NCBI GenBank assembly: GCA_025351765.1
Contig: JANXVH010000133.1
Location: 1 to 41,733, forward strand
Direction: 5' to 3'
Length of the DNA stretch: 41,733 bases
Source of the DNA: Pedobacter sp.
GTDB lineage: Bacteria; Bacteroidota; Bacteroidia; Sphingobacteriales; Sphingobacteriaceae
Shown in pieces: positions 15,925 through 24,111 of this stretch. Under the pieces are notes generated by a model, which was given only the letters and a program-made list of their open reading frames with translations, searched no databases and was not told where the DNA came from. Numbering within the stretch: the first letter of the stretch is position 1; every line of letters begins with the position of its first letter. The position numbers and the translations under genes are program-made.

Positions 15925-16581
15925 ATGGCATATAAGTTTATTGACAATTACAGAGAACAAGGCGCAAGAAAAAAGCTGGTGGCACATCTTGCATCGAGAG
16001 GAATTGAAGATAAAAATGTACTAAAAGCAATTGGCAAGGTGCAGAGGCATTTCTTTTTTGACGAGACGTTCTGGAACCAGGCTTACAAAGATATCGCCTT
16101 TCCAATTGGAGACGGACAAACCATTTCTCAGCCCTACACTGTTGCTTATCAAAGTGAGCTACTTCACATTAAAAAAGGAGATAAAGTATTGGAAATTGGC
16201 ACAGGATCTGGCTATCAGACCTGTATTTTAATGGAATTAGGCGCTAATGTATATACAATAGAACGACAGGAATCGATTTACCGTCATACCATTAGGGTCT
16301 TGCCTGGCATGGGTTATAATGCGCATTTCTTTTTTGGTGATGGATCCAAAGGCATTGCAGCCCATGCACCTTATGCTAAAATTATAGTTACTGCCGGCGC
16401 ACCTTTTGTACCTGAAATTTTATTAAAGCAATTGAAGATTGGCGGTATCCTGGTTATTCCGGTAGGAGATGAACACACCCAAAAAATGGTAACCGTAATT
16501 CGTGTGAGTGAGTTGGACTTTGAAAGAATTGAATTGGATACTTTCAGGTTTGTGCCGCTGGTTGGTGATCAGGCCTGGTAG
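15925..16581 (+). CDS. pcm: Protein-L-isoaspartate O-methyltransferase
   Basis: This SAM-dependent enzyme methylates isoaspartyl residues in aged proteins, starting their repair. Its 218 residues carry the substrate-loop region DIAFPIGDGQTISQPYTVAYQ, with the characteristic TISQP, then the SAM-binding motif VLEIGTGSGYQTCIL and the acidic strand end VYTIERQ. Another signature is IIVTAGAPFVPEILLKQLKIGG. It stands alone, 98 bases after priA, and ends 5 bases before the convergent smpB gene, with no terminator between them. A related radical-type function is not suggested. Confidence 0.93.
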   Translation: MAYKFIDNYREQGARKKLVAHLASRGIEDKNVLKAIGKVQRHFFFDETFWNQAYKDIAFPIGDGQTISQPYTVAYQSELLHIKKGDKVLEIGTGSGYQTCILMELGANVYTIERQESIYRHTIRVLPGMGYNAHFFFGDGSKGIAAHAPYAKIIVTAGAPFVPEILLKQLKIGGILVIPVGDEHTQKMVTVIRVSELDFERIELDTFRFVPLVGDQAW

Positions 16582-16586
16582 AAGAA

Positions 16587-17036
16587 TTAAACCTTCATTG
16601 CTCTGTCCATTTCGCGTTTAGATTCCCGGTCTTTTATGCTGTCTCTTTTATCAAACTCTTTTTTACCCTGTGCCAAGGCGATCTCTATTTTAGCAAATCC
16701 CCTTTCATTGGTAAAAATTCTTAGCGGTACAATAGTATATCCTTTCTCTTCGCCTTTAACCTTCAGCTTACGCAACTCCTTTTTTTGAAGAAGCAATATC
16801 CTGTCACGTTTAATGTCATGGTGATGAAAGGAGCTATGGCTGTATTCTGAGATATGAAGATTTCTGACATACAAGGTATTTCCGATAAACATACAGAAGG
16901 CATCAGACATATTGGCTTTTCCCTGCCTGATAGCTTTGATCTCTGTTCCAAGCAGGGCAAGTCCGGCATTATATTTTTCTATAATATGGTAATCGAAATA
17001 GGCCCGTTTATTCTTGATCTGTATATCGTTCTTCAT
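16587..17036 (-). CDS. smpB: SsrA-binding protein SmpB
   Basis: SmpB binds tmRNA and brings it to stalled ribosomes for trans-translation. The 149-residue sequence contains the OB-fold blocks IKNKRAYFDYHIIEKYNAGLALLGTEIKAIRQGKANMSDAF, then LYVRNLHISEYSH and HDIKRDRILLLQKKEL, and it ends with the basic tail KKEFDKRDSIKDRESKREMDRAMK, which folds in the ribosomal decoding site. The ATG at 17036 lies 5 bases after a -7-like box. The tmRNA gene ssrA is not in this window. It is convergent with pcm. Confidence 0.95.
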   Translation of the reverse strand: MKNDIQIKNKRAYFDYHIIEKYNAGLALLGTEIKAIRQGKANMSDAFCMFIGNTLYVRNLHISEYSHSSFHHHDIKRDRILLLQKKELRKLKVKGEEKGYTIVPLRIFTNERGFAKIEIALAQGKKEFDKRDSIKDRESKREMDRAMKV

Positions 17037-17041
17037 TGGTA

Positions 17042-17049
17042 CAAATATC
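17042..17049 (-). promoter_or_regulatory. Putative -7 box of smpB, 5 bases before its ATG
   Basis: Read on the minus strand this is GATATTTG, one base off TAnnTTTG, ending 5 bases before the ATG at 17036. The same variant precedes rpmE2 (28751-28758) and the TPR-like gene (21436-21443). Confidence 0.35.
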
Positions 17050-17054
17050 GTAAA

Positions 17055-18932
17055 TTATCTTACAATTAACACGGGTATCGATACCCTGTGCCTTACGGAG
17101 TTAACTGTAGTGCCAAGGATAAGGTCTTTGAGGCCTTTGTGACCATGAGCACCCATAACCAATAATTCTAAATTATTTTTGTTGCTAATCTCTACAATTG
17201 CACTTACTGTACCACCGTAGCCTATTTGGGCCGTGGAGGAGTACCCTAGCTCGGCAAGATTAGTCTTGTATATTTCTAGGTTGTCCTCATCACTTTGTGT
17301 TTCGTAATCCATTGCAGAATTACCATGGTACCTTGCAGCTGCTGTTTCAACTACATGAATGAGGTAATAGGTAGCATCCTTACCGCCTTGTATTAAGGCA
17401 TGGCGGATTGTATTGCGATCGTTTTTAGAAAAGTCTACAGTTATTCCGATTCTTTTGTAATTTATTTTCTCTACCTTATCGATATTGAGGGCATTGCCAT
17501 GAGGAGCGCTATTTTGACCGGCTTGGGCTTGTGTTACTAATGGGTAAATAAAAATATAAAGAAGGAATACACCGACAAGAATGGCAAGCGGAACTATTAA
17601 ATAATATACATACCACCCGCCTGTGGCTCCCCAAATGCTTATTTCTTCTATAACCAACCTTACATTTAGAGAAACGATGACGATTGAGCTGGCCCAGGCT
17701 AAAACCTTTACCCAAGGCTTTATGGCGAAGGTTTTCATCGTTTTACGATCCGAGGTGAAGTGTATAAGGGGTATCACTGCGAACCCAAGTTGCAGGCTTA
17801 AAACTACTTGGCTCAGGATAAGTAATCCGCCGAGTGCGTTATCGCCGAAATAAAGAATGGTAAAAAAAGCCGGGATAATTGCCAATAGGCGAGTGATCAA
17901 TCTTCTAAGCCATGGCTGTATGCGAAGTTTTAAATGTCCCTCCATTACAATCTGACCAGCAAGGGTGCCTGTAATTGTAGAGCTTTGTCCTGAGGCGATT
18001 AATGCAATTGCAAATAGAGTTGGGGCTGTATTGCCGAATATGTTTTGAAGGAGTTTGTAGGCATCTTGAATCTCCGCAACTTCATGGAGTCCATTTTTAA
18101 AGAATGCTGCTGCTGCAAGAATTAGAATGGCTGCGTTAACAAAAAAGGCAAGGTTAAGCGCGACTGCAGTATCAATGAAATTGAACTTTATTGCTTCCTT
18201 TATTCCTGCATCGTCTCTTTTAATTTTTCTGGTTTGCACTAATGAAGAGTGAAGATAAAGGTTGTGGGGCATTACTGTAGCTCCTATTATCCCGATTGCA
18301 ATATATAATGCCTGGCTGGAAAGTATACCTGGCTGAAAGCCTTTGGCAATTTCAATGATGGATGGCTCTACAATGAACATTTCTACCAAAAAAGATAGTC
18401 CAACGATAAAAACCATTGAAACAATGAATATTTCCATTTTACGCATTCCTTTATTTAAGAGGAACAATAGCAACACTGTGTCGAATATCGTGACACTAAT
18501 ACCCCAGATTAGCGGCAAGCCAAATAAAAGGTTAAGGCCTATTGCCATTCCAATAATTTCGGCCAGATCGCAAGCAACAATAGCCGTTTGAGCAAGTCCG
18601 AAAAGCGGAATGTTTACCCATTTAGGATAGGCATTTCTTGAGGCCTGTGCCAAATCTAATCCTCTTACTATTCCTAGACGTGCGCTTAGCGACTGTAGGA
18701 GTAAGGCAATTAAATTAGACATTAATAAAATCCAGATTAGCTGGTAGCCAAATTTACTTCCGCCGGCAATATCAGTAGCCCAGTTTCCCGGATCCATGTA
18801 ACCAACGCTAACGAGGTATGCTGGGCCGAGAAAGGATAAGATTCGTTTCCATCCGATTCTTTTACTCGTGTCTACACTGTTATGTACTTCACTGAGTGAA
18901 TCGGAGTGTTTATGATTAGATGAGTTATTCAT
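17055..18932 (-). CDS. mntH: Nramp-family divalent metal transporter fused to a universal stress (UspA) domain
   Basis: The N-terminal 460 residues form an Nramp proton-coupled Mn/Fe importer with about 11 membrane helices. The metal-site motif DPGN is at residues 47-50, and the TM6 motif MPHNLYLHS begins at residue 221. The last 137 residues (about 489-625) form a cytoplasmic UspA domain. It ends with an ATP-binding signature, G-AH-G-nine residues-GT (GAHGHKGLKDLILGT), which matches G2xG9xG(S/T). Most MntH proteins stop near 400-450 residues. The ATG overlaps the mntR stop by 4 bases. The regulator and transporter suggest manganese or iron homeostasis; a role of Usp in gating or energy sensing is inference. 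Confidence 0.93.
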   Translation of the reverse strand: MNNSSNHKHSDSLSEVHNSVDTSKRIGWKRILSFLGPAYLVSVGYMDPGNWATDIAGGSKFGYQLIWILLMSNLIALLLQSLSARLGIVRGLDLAQASRNAYPKWVNIPLFGLAQTAIVACDLAEIIGMAIGLNLLFGLPLIWGISVTIFDTVLLLFLLNKGMRKMEIFIVSMVFIVGLSFLVEMFIVEPSIIEIAKGFQPGILSSQALYIAIGIIGATVMPHNLYLHSSLVQTRKIKRDDAGIKEAIKFNFIDTAVALNLAFFVNAAILILAAAAFFKNGLHEVAEIQDAYKLLQNIFGNTAPTLFAIALIASGQSSTITGTLAGQIVMEGHLKLRIQPWLRRLITRLLAIIPAFFTILYFGDNALGGLLILSQVVLSLQLGFAVIPLIHFTSDRKTMKTFAIKPWVKVLAWASSIVIVSLNVRLVIEEISIWGATGGWYVYYLIVPLAILVGVFLLYIFIYPLVTQAQAGQNSAPHGNALNIDKVEKINYKRIGITVDFSKNDRNTIRHALIQGGKDATYYLIHVVETAAARYHGNSAMDYETQSDEDNLEIYKTNLAELGYSSTAQIGYGGTVSAIVEISNKNNLELLVMGAHGHKGLKDLILGTTVNSVRHRVSIPVLIVR

Positions 18933-19582
18933 ATTTTAATAAGTAAATTTTTTGTGATTTCACGACTCACATTAATTTTTGTTCGGTCCATTTCCAGTTC
19001 CAACGATCCATCGAAATCTACAATATCTGTCACGATTATTGATTTACCTAATGTTAGCCCTAGTCTTTCTAAATGCTGTAGAAACGCAGAGGAATGTTCG
19101 CTAACACCCATGATAATTCCTTTTTGGCCTTTTTCCAGTTTATTTAATTTGATAAAAGCAAGACTGCTTAATTTACCATTCTTGTCTGGAATTGGATCGC
19201 CATGGGGATCACTGGTAGGAAAATTGAGGAATTCGTCTAAACGTTCAACAAGCTCGCCTGAGCTGATATGTTCCAACTCTTCAGCAATGTCATGAACCTG
19301 ATCCCATTTAAAATTTAGTTTATCAACCAGGAACACTTCCCATAAACGGTGCTTCCTGACAATATCTATTGCAATGTTTTTCCCCTGTTCAGTAAGGGAT
19401 ACACCCTGATATTTTTGGTAGTTAATCAGCTTCTTTTCAGATAGTTTACGCATCATATCTGTAACTGATGCTGCTTTGATTTTAATCTTTTCTGCGATTG
19501 CATTGGTTTGAATTAATGCATTTTTACCCAGCGAAAGATGGTAGATAATTTTTAAATAATTTTCCTCAGCAAAAGACCTCAT
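18929..19582 (-). CDS. mntR: DtxR/MntR-family metal-dependent transcriptional regulator
   Basis: Residues 1-75 form a winged helix that begins SFAEENYLKIIYHLS and includes the recognition region IKAASVTDMMRKLSEKKLI. Residues 75-145 form the metal-binding dimerization domain, with VRKHRLWEVFLVDKL, the EELEHISSGELVERLDEFL helix and DPHGDPIP. The C-terminal 65 residues are an SH3-like FeoA domain (GQKGIIMGV). Such proteins repress uptake genes when loaded with Mn or Fe. The frame extends to a TTG at 19585, but the ATG at 19582 is the natural start. It overlaps mntH by 4 bases, and a palindrome lies 8 bases upstream of its ATG. Confidence 0.92.
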   Translation of the reverse strand: MRSFAEENYLKIIYHLSLGKNALIQTNAIAEKIKIKAASVTDMMRKLSEKKLINYQKYQGVSLTEQGKNIAIDIVRKHRLWEVFLVDKLNFKWDQVHDIAEELEHISSGELVERLDEFLNFPTSDPHGDPIPDKNGKLSSLAFIKLNKLEKGQKGIIMGVSEHSSAFLQHLERLGLTLGKSIIVTDIVDFDGSLELEMDRTKINVSREITKNLLIKI

Positions 19583-19590
19583 CAATGGAC

Positions 19591-19619
19591 ACCTAACTTT
19601 AAATTTAGGTAAATCTAAA
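19591..19619. promoter_or_regulatory. Putative MntR/DtxR-type operator palindrome
   Basis: The 20 bases at 19591-19610 form a palindrome with 18 of 20 positions symmetric: arms ACCTAA and TTAGGT around CTTTAAAT. An adjacent half-site-like repeat TTTAGG...TCTAAA continues to 19619. The TTAGG half resembles the known DtxR/IdeR box (TTAGGTTAG...). It lies 8 bases before the mntR ATG and overlaps a likely -7 box (TAAATTTA on the minus strand), so bound protein would block the promoter. Confidence 0.55.
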
Positions 19620-19669
19620 AAAATAACAACAAATAAAATATATTTTTTATTATATCTTTTAGAATAAAA

Positions 19670-19702
19670 TTTGGCAATTACATCATTGTTGTTCTATATT
19701 TG
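19670..19702 (+). promoter_or_regulatory. Promoter of the Lrp-type gene (TTTG-N21-TATATTTG)
   Basis: TTTG at 19670-19673 and TATATTTG at 19695-19702 are 21 bases apart. The -7 box overlaps a TTG that would start the longer reading frame at 19700, which argues for the ATG at 19721 instead. It does not overlap the mntR palindrome 60 bases away. Confidence 0.65.
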
Positions 19703-19720
19703 AATAATATTATTGACATT

Positions 19721-20191
19721 ATGGCTGCAGAATTAGATAAAACCGATTTTAAAATTCTTAAATTATTACAGGAAAATGGAAGGATTACCAACCTACTTCT
19801 ATCTCAGGAAATAGGGCTGTCACCAGCGCCTACATTGGAAAGAGTGCGCAAGCTTGAAATGTCAGGGTATATTAAAAGTTATCATGCCCTTGTAGACGAA
19901 GAGAAGCTTGGTCTTGGAATAAAGACTTTTATACAAGTTCAACTAGATTTTCATAAGAACAATACCATTCAAATATTTCTGGGTGAGGTAAATCATATCA
20001 AGGAGATTACGGAATGTCATCACGTAACAGGACAGGCTGATTTTCTGCTTAAAGTATACGTGAACGATATTAAGGCTTACGAACGATTGATTATGGATAA
20101 GATTAGCAAGATTTCTGTGGTTAAAACTTTCCAGACAATGATGATTATGTCTACGACTAAGAAAGAGCCTATCGTACCGTTGGAGTATTAG
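19721..20191 (+). CDS. Lrp/AsnC-family transcriptional regulator
   Basis: This 156-residue regulator has an N-terminal winged helix-turn-helix (LDKTDFKILKLLQENGRITNLLLSQEIGLSPAPTLERVRKLE) and a C-terminal RAM ligand-binding domain (ECHHVTGQADFLLKVYVNDIKAYERLI). Members respond to amino acids and control transport or metabolism. The frame opens at a TTG (19700), but that lies in the promoter's -7 box, so I use the ATG at 19721. It diverges from mntR and ends overlapping ung by 4 bases tail to tail. Its ligand and targets cannot be read from the sequence. Confidence 0.9.
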   Translation: MAAELDKTDFKILKLLQENGRITNLLLSQEIGLSPAPTLERVRKLEMSGYIKSYHALVDEEKLGLGIKTFIQVQLDFHKNNTIQIFLGEVNHIKEITECHHVTGQADFLLKVYVNDIKAYERLIMDKISKISVVKTFQTMMIMSTTKKEPIVPLEY

Positions 20192-20865
20192 ATGATTTGC
20201 CAGTTTACTTTAGTTTTCCCTTCTTGTTCTAAGACGGCGTTTACTTTAGAAAAATGTTTACAACCAAAAAAACCGTTGTGCGCAGAAAAAGGAGAGGGGT
20301 GCGCTGCTTTCATAACAGTATGTTTCTTCTCGTCTATTATGCTTGCCTTGTTTTGTGCATATTTTCCCCAGAATAGAAATATAATGCCCTCCTGTTTTTC
20401 AGAAAGTTCGGTAATAACCTTATCTGTAAATATTTCCCAGCCTTTACCCTGATGGGAGCCTGCTTCATGCGCCCGAACTGTTAAAGTCGCATTGAGCAAT
20501 AATACGCCTTGATCTGCCCATTGGGTTAGATTGCCATGCGAAGGAGTTTGATATCCCGGAATATCTTCAGCTAGTTCTTTATAAATGTTTTTGAGTGATG
20601 GGGGTACCACCATGCCTTTTTGAACAGAGAAGGAAAGGCCATGCGCTTGTCCCACATTGTGGTAAGGATCTTGTCCCAATATGACGACTTTGACTTGATC
20701 AAAAGGCGTTTGATTGAGTGCGTTGAATATGTCTGCACCTTTGGGATAAACAGTATATCCATTTTCTTTCTCCTTAACGAGGAAAGATTTAAGATTGATC
20801 ATATAATCTTTCTCAAATTCTTCTTTCAATACCGAAAGCCAGCTTTTTTCCAGATTAACGGCCAT
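20188..20865 (-). CDS. ung: Uracil-DNA glycosylase Ung
   Basis: Ung removes uracil from DNA after cytosine deamination or dUTP incorporation and starts base excision repair. The 225 residues carry the catalytic water-activating motif VVILGQDPYHN (Asp 66), GLSFSV, LLLNATLTVR and the DNA-intercalation motif HPSPFSAHNGFFGCKHFS. The ATG shares one base with the stop of the thioredoxin-like gene upstream on the same strand, so the two are coupled. Its 3' end overlaps the Lrp-type gene. Confidence 0.95.
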   Translation of the reverse strand: MAVNLEKSWLSVLKEEFEKDYMINLKSFLVKEKENGYTVYPKGADIFNALNQTPFDQVKVVILGQDPYHNVGQAHGLSFSVQKGMVVPPSLKNIYKELAEDIPGYQTPSHGNLTQWADQGVLLLNATLTVRAHEAGSHQGKGWEIFTDKVITELSEKQEGIIFLFWGKYAQNKASIIDEKKHTVMKAAHPSPFSAHNGFFGCKHFSKVNAVLEQEGKTKVNWQII

Positions 20866-21377
20866 TATTTCTTTGCTAATATGTGGAATATATCTTTTTC
20901 TAATGTCTCAAGTGGGTTTTCAGTAATACGACCCAGTTCTTTCTCCTTTTCGTAAAGGATAATAGTAGGTACAAACTCGATCTTTAATCCATCTAGTATG
21001 CCTCCTTCAGCTTTTTTAGAACCGTCTACTGCGATAATGGTGATTTCATTTTCTTTTATGCCTAACCCATCTATTACTTTAAAAAAATGAGGTACCAGTA
21101 GTTTACTATCTCCACACCAAGTGCCCAGCACGACGGTAATTTTTATATCTCTCAATAAAGGTTTTATAGAGTCCAGTGTTACGGAATCTGCTTTATAAAT
21201 CGGATATTCTGCATCAAAACTTTCTTTAAATTCAGGAAAAGAAACAAGTCCTTCACGAGAACATTTATTGATCAGCAAAGTTTTATTTCTTGATTTATCT
21301 TCAATTTTCTTATTCATCTTCTGCGCATTTACGTTCATAGTTAGTAGGATTATCATTAGCGCTAGTCCTGTTTTCAT
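20865..21377 (-). CDS. Exported thioredoxin-fold protein with a WCGDS (CxxS) site
   Basis: A signal peptide (MKTGLALMIILLTMNVNA) precedes a thioredoxin-like domain. The active-site loop is TWCGDSK: Cys 88 is followed by G-D-S, so the resolving cysteine is serine (91). The cis-proline segment is EFVPTIILYEK. A further cysteine (39) near the start of the mature protein could form a disulfide partner. A one-cysteine site suggests a carrier or monothiol-type reductase, perhaps a peroxiredoxin-like or chaperone role, in the periplasm. It overlaps ung by one base, but a repair link is not evident. Confidence 0.75.
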   Translation of the reverse strand: MKTGLALMIILLTMNVNAQKMNKKIEDKSRNKTLLINKCSREGLVSFPEFKESFDAEYPIYKADSVTLDSIKPLLRDIKITVVLGTWCGDSKLLVPHFFKVIDGLGIKENEITIIAVDGSKKAEGGILDGLKIEFVPTIILYEKEKELGRITENPLETLEKDIFHILAKK

Positions 21378-21464
21378 TATAGGTAGTTTTTTGCTGAAAT
21401 TATAATTTTAAATCTATTTTTTGGTATTTAAAGACGATATTTGCAAAAAAAATTATAAAGGGAT

Positions 21465-22001
21465 ATGCCAAATATAGTTCGTCTAATTTTAGGTTTTGTT
21501 ATACTGGGGGCATCCATTGCACTTATGGTATTCAGTTTTTGGGGCTGGGGTATATTGGGCGTGTTTATAAGCATACTGGTTTTTGTTACCTATTTCTTTA
21601 ATGAGAACATGTTGTTAGCGCAATGGTTTTTAAGAAAAGACAATATGGTTAAAGCGGAAGCTTTTTTAAAAAGAATAACCGATTATGAAAAGCAACTAAT
21701 CAGGGTGCAACATGGTTATTATAATTTATTAGTAGGCCTGATTGAATCAAGAAAAGCACCTATGGCATCTGAAAAATATTTCAAGAAGGCCGTATCGCTT
21801 GGGTTACATATGGATCATAACATTGCACTGGCTAAATTGAGTTTAGCAGGTATTGCAATGGGTAAAAGAAATAAGCGGGAAGCTCAAATGTATCTTACAG
21901 AAGCAAAGAAAGCTGATAAGAATAAGCTACTTGCAGATCAGATTAAACAAATGAAGGATCAAATGGTCTTAATGGACAGACAGCAGATCAGATACAGGTA
22001 A
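21465..22001 (+). CDS. Small membrane protein with TPR-like cytoplasmic helices, unknown function
   Basis: The first 45 residues contain two hydrophobic helices (IVRLILGFVILGASIALMVFSF and ILGVFISILVFVTYFF). The rest is a basic helical domain with repeated pair-like helices (NMVKAEAFLKRITDYEKQL, ESRKAPMASEKYFKKAV, NKREAQMYLTEAKKA), typical of tetratricopeptide-like proteins. It probably serves as a membrane-tethered scaffold. A -7-like box GATATTTG lies at 21436-21443. A strong terminator follows at 22011-22030. I do not recognise a specific family. Confidence 0.65.
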   Translation: MPNIVRLILGFVILGASIALMVFSFWGWGILGVFISILVFVTYFFNENMLLAQWFLRKDNMVKAEAFLKRITDYEKQLIRVQHGYYNLLVGLIESRKAPMASEKYFKKAVSLGLHMDHNIALAKLSLAGIAMGKRNKREAQMYLTEAKKADKNKLLADQIKQMKDQMVLMDRQQIRYR

Positions 22002-22010
22002 AGAATTTAA

Positions 22011-22035
22011 AGCCACATGAAAATGTGGCTTTTTT
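22011..22035. terminator. Intrinsic terminator after the TPR-like gene, also usable on the minus strand
   Basis: AGCCACAT (22011-22018) and ATGTGGCT (22023-22030) form an 8-bp stem around GAAA, followed by TTTTT on the plus strand. It overlaps the end region of the minus-strand small gene and may serve both. Confidence 0.8.
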
Positions 22036-22249
22036 ATTTTTCGCTTAATCTGTCGAAATTCTCATCACTTTCGTACTCTGATGCTCTGCTGATCAGGTCT
22101 TCATCCATATATTGATTTCTTTTGCTGAAAAATAGTTGTTCAGATTGAATTCTTTTAATTAGCTGACGGATCAATGTAAGATCGAATGAGTCCTTATTTA
22201 ATTTTATGCAGTATTCGTTTTCTGTTATTTCAAGGCTTGAAATATTCAT
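22034..22249 (-). CDS. Small hypothetical protein, 71 residues
   Basis: From the ATG at 22249, the 71-residue product is MNISSLEITENEYCIKLNKD..., with a short strand (EYCIKLNKDSFD), a helix (LTLIRQLIKRIQSEQLFFSK) and a charged tail rich in D, E and S (DEDLISRASEYESDENFDRL). The frame reaches back to a TTG at 22285, but that lies inside the lysS terminator. The gene sits between the terminators of lysS (22284-22316) and of the convergent gene (22011-22035), so it may need its own promoter. It resembles small antitoxin-sized proteins but has no toxin partner. The family is not recognised. Confidence 0.55.
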   Translation of the reverse strand: MNISSLEITENEYCIKLNKDSFDLTLIRQLIKRIQSEQLFFSKRNQYMDEDLISRASEYESDENFDRLSEK

Positions 22250-22283
22250 AATCTCATGTTTTATTATAAGTCTTAAAATTAAC

Positions 22284-22316
22284 AAAGCCCTGCCACACTA
22301 GATGCGGCAGGGCTTT
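22284..22316 (-). terminator. Terminator of lysS
   Basis: AAAGCCCTGCC (22284-22294) and GGCAGGGCTTT (22306-22316) form an 11-bp stem with an 11-base loop. On the minus strand the stem ends in a TTTG-TTAATTTT tail, as expected 21 bases after the lysS stop. Confidence 0.8.
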
Positions 22317-22336
22317 AAGTTTTTGTTATGATTTTG

Positions 22337-24058
22337 TTAAGAGAACCAAGTAGTTATTTCTTCTTTTGAAGGCATGGTCAACTCAAGTTTCAGCTTCTTA
22401 CGCATCCCTCCAAGGTCGTTAAATACCTTATTTGGGCTAGCTGCTTTTAATTCTTCAATAGTATTGATTCCCATTTTCCTGATTACTTGAACCCATTCTG
22501 CAGTAACCCCTGCATTAACAAAGTCTTCGTCAGTTGTCACCTTAACCTTTTTTTCCGGACGCATCTGTGGGAAGAAGAGAACTTCTTGAATGGTAGATTG
22601 ATTGGTCATGAGCATCACTAGTCGGTCTATTCCAATACCCAATCCCGATGTTGGAGGCATACCATATTCCAACGCACGTATGAAGTCGTCATCCATTGCC
22701 ATTGCTTCAGCATCGCCCCTTGCAGCTAGTGTCAACTGGTCTTCAAATCTTTCCCGCTGGTCTATTGGATCATTCAGCTCAGAGTAAGCATTTCCAATTT
22801 CCTTACCCATTATAAACAGCTCAAATCTTTCAACAAGACCTTCTTTACTTCGGTGCTTTTTAGCAAGAGGGGTCATTTCTAAAGGGTAATCAGTAATGTA
22901 GGTCGGCTGGATCAAGTTTGCTTCTACTTTCTCGCTAAAGATCTCATCTACCAGTTTACCGCGACCCATACTTGAATCTATTTCTATACTCAAGCTTTTA
23001 CAAGTTTCCTGCAGTTCTGCTTCAGTCATTGCTGATACATCTATGCCGGTATATTTTTCGATCGACTCGTACATTGTTAATTTCTCATACGGCCCTTCAA
23101 AATTTATTTCATGCGCACCCACGGTAACTGTTGATTTACCATGAATTGCAATAGCAATTTTTTCGAAGCATTCTTCTACCATGGCCATCATCCAGATGTA
23201 GTCTTTATAGGCTACATAGATTTCCATAGAGGTGTATTCTGGATTGTGTGTACGATCCATGCCTTCATTTCTAAACATCTTACCAAATTCGTAAACACCG
23301 TCGAAGCCAGCAACGATAAGCCTCTTAAGGTAAAGTTCATTAGCAATACGAAGGTATAGCGGCATGTCTAGCGTATTGTGATGGGTTGCAAAAGGCCGGG
23401 CGGCAGCTCCACCGTGGATGGGCTGTAGAATCGGCGTTTCAACTTCCATCCATCCCTGATCATCAAAATAGCTCCTCATGGTATTAATAACTTTTGAACG
23501 GTTGATGAAGATTTGTTTAAAATCGGGATTTACAGTAAGATCTACATAGCGCTGTCTATAGCGTAATTCAGGATCAGTAAAACCGTCATATATGTTGCCT
23601 TCTTCATCGCGTTTTACAACAGGCAGTGGTTTTAATGATTTAGATAATAGTATAAGCGAAGTAACATGTATCGAAATCTCGCCGGTTTGAGTGGTGAATA
23701 CATATCCTTTGATTCCTATAAAATCTCCAAGATCCATTAGCTTCTTGAAAACGGTGTTGTAAAGGGTTTTATCCTCATCCGGACAAAGGTCATCACGTTT
23801 AAGGTAAACTTGTATCCTGCCGGTAGAGTCCTGCAATTCAACAAATGATGCACTTCCCATAATACGGCGGGACATAATTCTCCCTGCAATACTGATATTC
23901 TTATATGCTGTTTTATCGCGTTCGTAATTTGCAGTAATATCTGCCGCATTTGCATTAATTTCAAATGCTTCTGCAGGGTAGGGGTTGATGCCTAATTCAC
24001 GCAGTTGCTGAAGTGAGCTGCGGCGAAATACTTCTTGTTCTGATAGTCCTGTACTCAT
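22337..24058 (-). CDS. lysS: Lysyl-tRNA synthetase, class II
   Basis: LysS charges tRNA-Lys with lysine. The protein begins with an anticodon-binding OB domain (about residues 50-150: [26 protein letters not shown]), then the class II catalytic core with motif 1 near TYFDDQG-type [18 protein letters not shown], motif 2 [24 protein letters not shown]-like ([10 protein letters not shown]) and motif 3 [13 protein letters not shown]. The frame extends to a TTG at 24076, but the ATG at 24058 is preferred, giving 573 residues. An extra C-terminal tail ([17 protein letters not shown] and on) is longer than in the E. coli enzyme. A -7 box lies upstream at 24112-24119. Confidence 0.95.
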   Translation of the reverse strand: [573 protein letters not shown]

Positions 24059-24111
24059 GTTTATGGTATGCGGCAAAAGCCGAATAGTTTTATTTTTTAT
24101 ATTGATTTAGG

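Noticed and set aside
18954..19295. A 113-residue plus-strand frame opposite mntR.
   Set aside because: It is the mirror of a confident regulator gene, with no start signal or family likeness.
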